64,000 nucleotides of DNA from positions 1,426,001 through 1,490,000 of the forward strand of contig OZ246966.1 of the NCBI GenBank assembly GCA_965232405.1. The letters run 5' to 3'. Shown piece after piece: positions 61,648 to 64,000 of the stretch. Under the pieces are notes generated by a model. The model saw only the letters and a list, made by a program, of their open reading frames with translations, had not been told where the DNA came from and made no database searches. Numbering within the stretch: the first letter of the stretch is position 1; every line of letters starts with the position of its first letter. The translations under genes were made by a program, and so were the position numbers. This stretch comes from RCIO01 sp965232405 (GTDB lineage: Bacteria > Pseudomonadota > Alphaproteobacteria > Rhizobiales > Rhizobiaceae).

Positions 61648-62859
61648 TTGTCCGACACGACCGCAGGCAAACAGGCCGCGCAGACCACGACCTTTGTGAT
61701 CATCCTGGCGCTGTCGTTCAGCCACATGCTGAACGACATCATGCAGTCGCTGCTGGCAGCGATCTATCCGATGCTGAAGGCGGATTTCCGGCTGGCCTTC
61801 TGGCAGATCGGGCTGCTGACAATGGCCTTTCAGGTAACCGCCTCGCTGCTGCAACCTGCGGTGGGATGGTACACCGACCGCAGGCCGCTGCCCTATTCGC
61901 TGTCCTTCGGCATGGGCTCGACATTTGTCGGGCTGTTGATGCTCGCCTTCGCCGGGCAATACTGGCTGCTGATCGTGGGGGCGGCTTTCATCGGTTTCGG
62001 CTCGGCTGTGTTCCACCCCGAGGCCTCGCGCATTGCGCGGCTGGCATCGGGTGGCCGCTTCGGCATGGCGCAGTCGGTGTTCCAGATCGGCGGCAACACC
62101 GGCACGGCAATCGGCCCTCTGCTGGCTGCCTTCATCGTGGTGCCGTTCGGGCAATCGAGCGTGGCGTGGTTTTCCATCATCGCGCTGGTCGGCATGGTGG
62201 TGCTGTGGCGCGTCGGCGACTGGTACAGCCGCGAGCGGCAGCAGGCCAAGTCGACCACTGACGGTCCACTTTTCAGGCTGCCCAGAAAGACTGTCATCGT
62301 CGCCTTGCTGGCTTTGATCGCGCTGACATTTTCGAAGAATGTCTATGTGGCCAGCCTGTCCAGCTACTACACCTTCTTTGTCATCGAGAAATTCGGTGTT
62401 TCGGTGCAGGCATCGCAGCTGCTGCTTTTCCTGTTTCTCGGCGCGTCGGCGGCCGGCCTGATCCTCGGAGGACTTGTCAGCGACAAGGTAGGGGCCAGAA
62501 CCGTGATCTGGTTTTCGATCCTTGGCGCGCTGCCGTTCACGCTGGCCCTGCCCTATGCCGACCTTACGTGGACGGCGGTGCTGACCGTGATCATCGGGAT
62601 CGTGATGTCGTCAGCGTTTCCGGCAATCGTGGTTTTCGCCCAGGAGCTGGTTCCGGGCCGCGTGGGCATGATCGCCGGCATCTTTTTCGGCTTCGCCTTC
62701 GGGATGGGCGGACTGGGCGCAGCGGTGCTGGGCGTTGTTGCCGACTACAAGGGCATCGATTTCGTCTATCTGCTCTGCTCGTTCCTGCCTGCGATCGGCC
62801 TGGCGGCGATATTCCTGCCAAGCCACGCCGCCCTGAAACAGGCCGAGGCGGCGGGCTGA
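61648..62859 (+). CDS. fsr: Fosmidomycin-resistance-like MFS transporter
   Basis: 403 aa. Twelve helices with FSHMLNDIMQSLLAAIYPML, then GWYTDRRPLPYSLSFGMGST and GSAVFHPEASRIARLASGGR, signature segments of the Fsr family, which exports fosmidomycin and similar compounds. The start is a TTG at 61648 with ACGGAG nine bases upstream. It is divergent from cydA and not obviously related to it. Confidence 0.85.
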   Translation: MSDTTAGKQAAQTTTFVIILALSFSHMLNDIMQSLLAAIYPMLKADFRLAFWQIGLLTMAFQVTASLLQPAVGWYTDRRPLPYSLSFGMGSTFVGLLMLAFAGQYWLLIVGAAFIGFGSAVFHPEASRIARLASGGRFGMAQSVFQIGGNTGTAIGPLLAAFIVVPFGQSSVAWFSIIALVGMVVLWRVGDWYSRERQQAKSTTDGPLFRLPRKTVIVALLALIALTFSKNVYVASLSSYYTFFVIEKFGVSVQASQLLLFLFLGASAAGLILGGLVSDKVGARTVIWFSILGALPFTLALPYADLTWTAVLTVIIGIVMSSAFPAIVVFAQELVPGRVGMIAGIFFGFAFGMGGLGAAVLGVVADYKGIDFVYLLCSFLPAIGLAAIFLPSHAALKQAEAAG

Positions 62860-62880
62860 CAGTCGATAGTGCCCAATTCA

Positions 62881-63381
62881 TCAGGCGGCGTCGACACGCG
62901 CGAACGCCCCTGTGCCGCGCAGGAACAGCGCCAGAGCGCCTCCAAGCGTGAGTATCGCGATGCCCACTCCGATTGCGGGCTGCGGGCCTTCGAAAAACAC
63001 TTCGTGCATGATGCGGCCGGGCAGAAACGATAGCCCACCCGCAATGATGAGGGCTCCAAAATACGTGCCCTGCATGACACGCTGGTGGCCAACGACAATG
63101 CGGCGGCGCACAAGCCAGACGCCGTAACCCAGCGAAAAGAAAGTGCCCAACGAGATGAGGTGTATCGGGCTCCAGACCCCCCACACCTTAATGGTGTGGA
63201 TGAAGAATGACGAGAAAGCGACAATCAGCATCAGGCCGACCCATGTGCGGCCGAGATAGCGGTGCCAGCGGCCGCTCTTTTTGCGGAACAGAATTGCTGC
63301 GCCCAGAAAGAACGCAGCGACGGCGGCGTAGGTGTGAAACTGGATGGCCGGCGAGGCCTCCAAGAGCGGTGCGAAGTTCAT
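62881..63381 (-). CDS. DUF2306 membrane protein
   Basis: 166 aa from the ATG at 63381 (MNFAPLLEASPAIQFHTYAA). Four helices, with IQFHTYAAVAAFFLGAAILF, SGRWHRYLGRTWVGLMLIVA and GHQRVMQGTYFGALIIAGGL; two His (HTY, GRWHR) may be ligand-binding. The family function is unknown. It is convergent with fsr (22-bp gap). Confidence 0.8.
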   Translation of the reverse strand: MNFAPLLEASPAIQFHTYAAVAAFFLGAAILFRKKSGRWHRYLGRTWVGLMLIVAFSSFFIHTIKVWGVWSPIHLISLGTFFSLGYGVWLVRRRIVVGHQRVMQGTYFGALIIAGGLSFLPGRIMHEVFFEGPQPAIGVGIAILTLGGALALFLRGTGAFARVDAA

Positions 63382-63481
63382 CAGTCCTGCCTCATTGATG
63401 TGGTTCGATGCGGTGCGGACTTGACCTCGGGCATTCGGCGCGGCCATTCAAAAGCGGTTTCGCGGATAACGGATTGGGTTC

Positions 63482-64000
63482 GTGGCCGACGGTCCACTGC
63501 ATTTCACGATGCGCGAATTGCAGCGCTATTTCTTCGCGCCGCCGTTCTGGGCGGCGATTGGCGGCGCGTCGGTGCTGCTCGGACTGATCGGCCCTTTCGG
63601 CACCTATGATGCACTGGCACTGCCGGGACGGCTTGCCTATTGGGCTGCAATAGCGGTTTCGACCTATTTTCTCGGTGGCGCCTGTGTGTTCCTGTTCGTG
63701 CGGCTCATCTCGCCTGATCGCATGCCAGGCGCTGTCATGTTCGCGTTGGCGGGAGCGATTGCGGGCATACCCGTCACGCTTGCGGTTTGGGGACTGAACG
63801 CAATCGTCTTTGGCGTCAATCCGGTCCATTCGATCGCTCTGATGCCACTGGCTGCCTATACGATCGTGATTGCCGCGATCGTCTCGATGCTGCTGGCCGT
63901 GTTCGGGCGCATGTTTGAAGAAGCGAAGGGCGGCGAGGATGCCGTTACCCGCGAGACAAGAAGACCCGGCATCATCGAGAGACTGCCGCCCAGCCAGCGT
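63482..64000 (+). CDS. LytTR-type membrane regulator (5' part, cut by window end)
   Basis: Partial: 173 codons from a GTG at 63482, or from the ATG at 63509 (MRELQRYFFAPPFWAAIGGA). Four membrane helices (about residues 12-130) are followed by a cytoplasmic linker ending RPGIIERLPPSQR. This linker is typical of proteins whose C terminus is a LytTR DNA-binding domain; that domain would start just past the end, so the call rests on the N-terminal style. Confidence 0.65.
   Translation, partial: MADGPLHFTMRELQRYFFAPPFWAAIGGASVLLGLIGPFGTYDALALPGRLAYWAAIAVSTYFLGGACVFLFVRLISPDRMPGAVMFALAGAIAGIPVTLAVWGLNAIVFGVNPVHSIALMPLAAYTIVIAAIVSMLLAVFGRMFEEAKGGEDAVTRETRRPGIIERLPPSQR

Overview
The window looks like chromosomal DNA from an alphaproteobacterium of the order Hyphomicrobiales (Rhizobiales), probably near Mesorhizobium and other Phyllobacteriaceae. 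The evidence is the high GC content, the gene order rpsT-dnaA-dnaN-recF, an irr gene facing fabA-fabB-fabI, the cluster tsaB-rimI-plsC-miaB-phoH-ybeY-corC-lnt-HTH-metK-trmB, and the cluster rimP-nusA-ylxR-infB-rbfA-truB-rpsO-pnp. This placement comes from gene order and recognisable proteins only.

Layout. 0.1-2.0 kb: three small Tad/Flp-pilus-type genes. 2-5 kb: an orphan PhnD-like binding protein, then deoB-mutM with overlapping ends. 5-12 kb: enoyl-CoA hydratase, rpsT with a terminator-like leader, dnaA, dnaN, recF and a MoeB/HesA-like E1 enzyme. 12-19.8 kb: a 2-hydroxyacid dehydrogenase, an SH3-domain exported protein, irr, fabA-fabB-fabI, an EAL protein and an RsmC-like methyltransferase. 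19.8-31 kb: the translation and RNA-processing block (pnp, rpsO, corA, truB, rbfA, infB, ylxR, nusA, rimP), all on the minus strand. 31-34 kb: an autotransporter-like outer-membrane protein and an AraC regulator lie between rimP and trmB. 34-45 kb: the minus-strand tRNA-modification, envelope and metK cluster. 45-49.6 kb: malate synthase G, a hydantoinase/oxoprolinase with an in-frame palindromic insertion, and a Cys-rich exported protein.

49.6-52.7 kb is the accessory part. About 1.45 kb is gene-poor and full of repeats and hairpins. It is followed by an AT-richer island with a DUF1508 protein, an unrecognised 222-aa protein, a winged-helix/HTH protein and a tRNA-like gene. The tRNA-like sequence (52101-52208, minus strand) has a complete canonical tRNA body and encoded CCA, but its anticodon loop is 39 nt instead of 7, and its 5' end overlaps the 3' end of the HTH reading frame. 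I consider this the most unusual object in the window.

52.7-64 kb: lepA, an SRPBCC protein with a DUF422/CruF-like membrane protein, a membrane diguanylate cyclase, an MFS permease, cydAB of the short CioAB type, a fosmidomycin-resistance-like permease, a DUF2306 membrane protein, and the start of a LytTR-type regulator cut off by the window end.

Other points worth attention are terminator-like hairpins in the leaders of metK and rpsT, DnaA-box-like and GANTC sites upstream of dnaA, and an orphan minus-strand terminator next to the island. All calls rest on reading the sequence and family knowledge; no database search was run.
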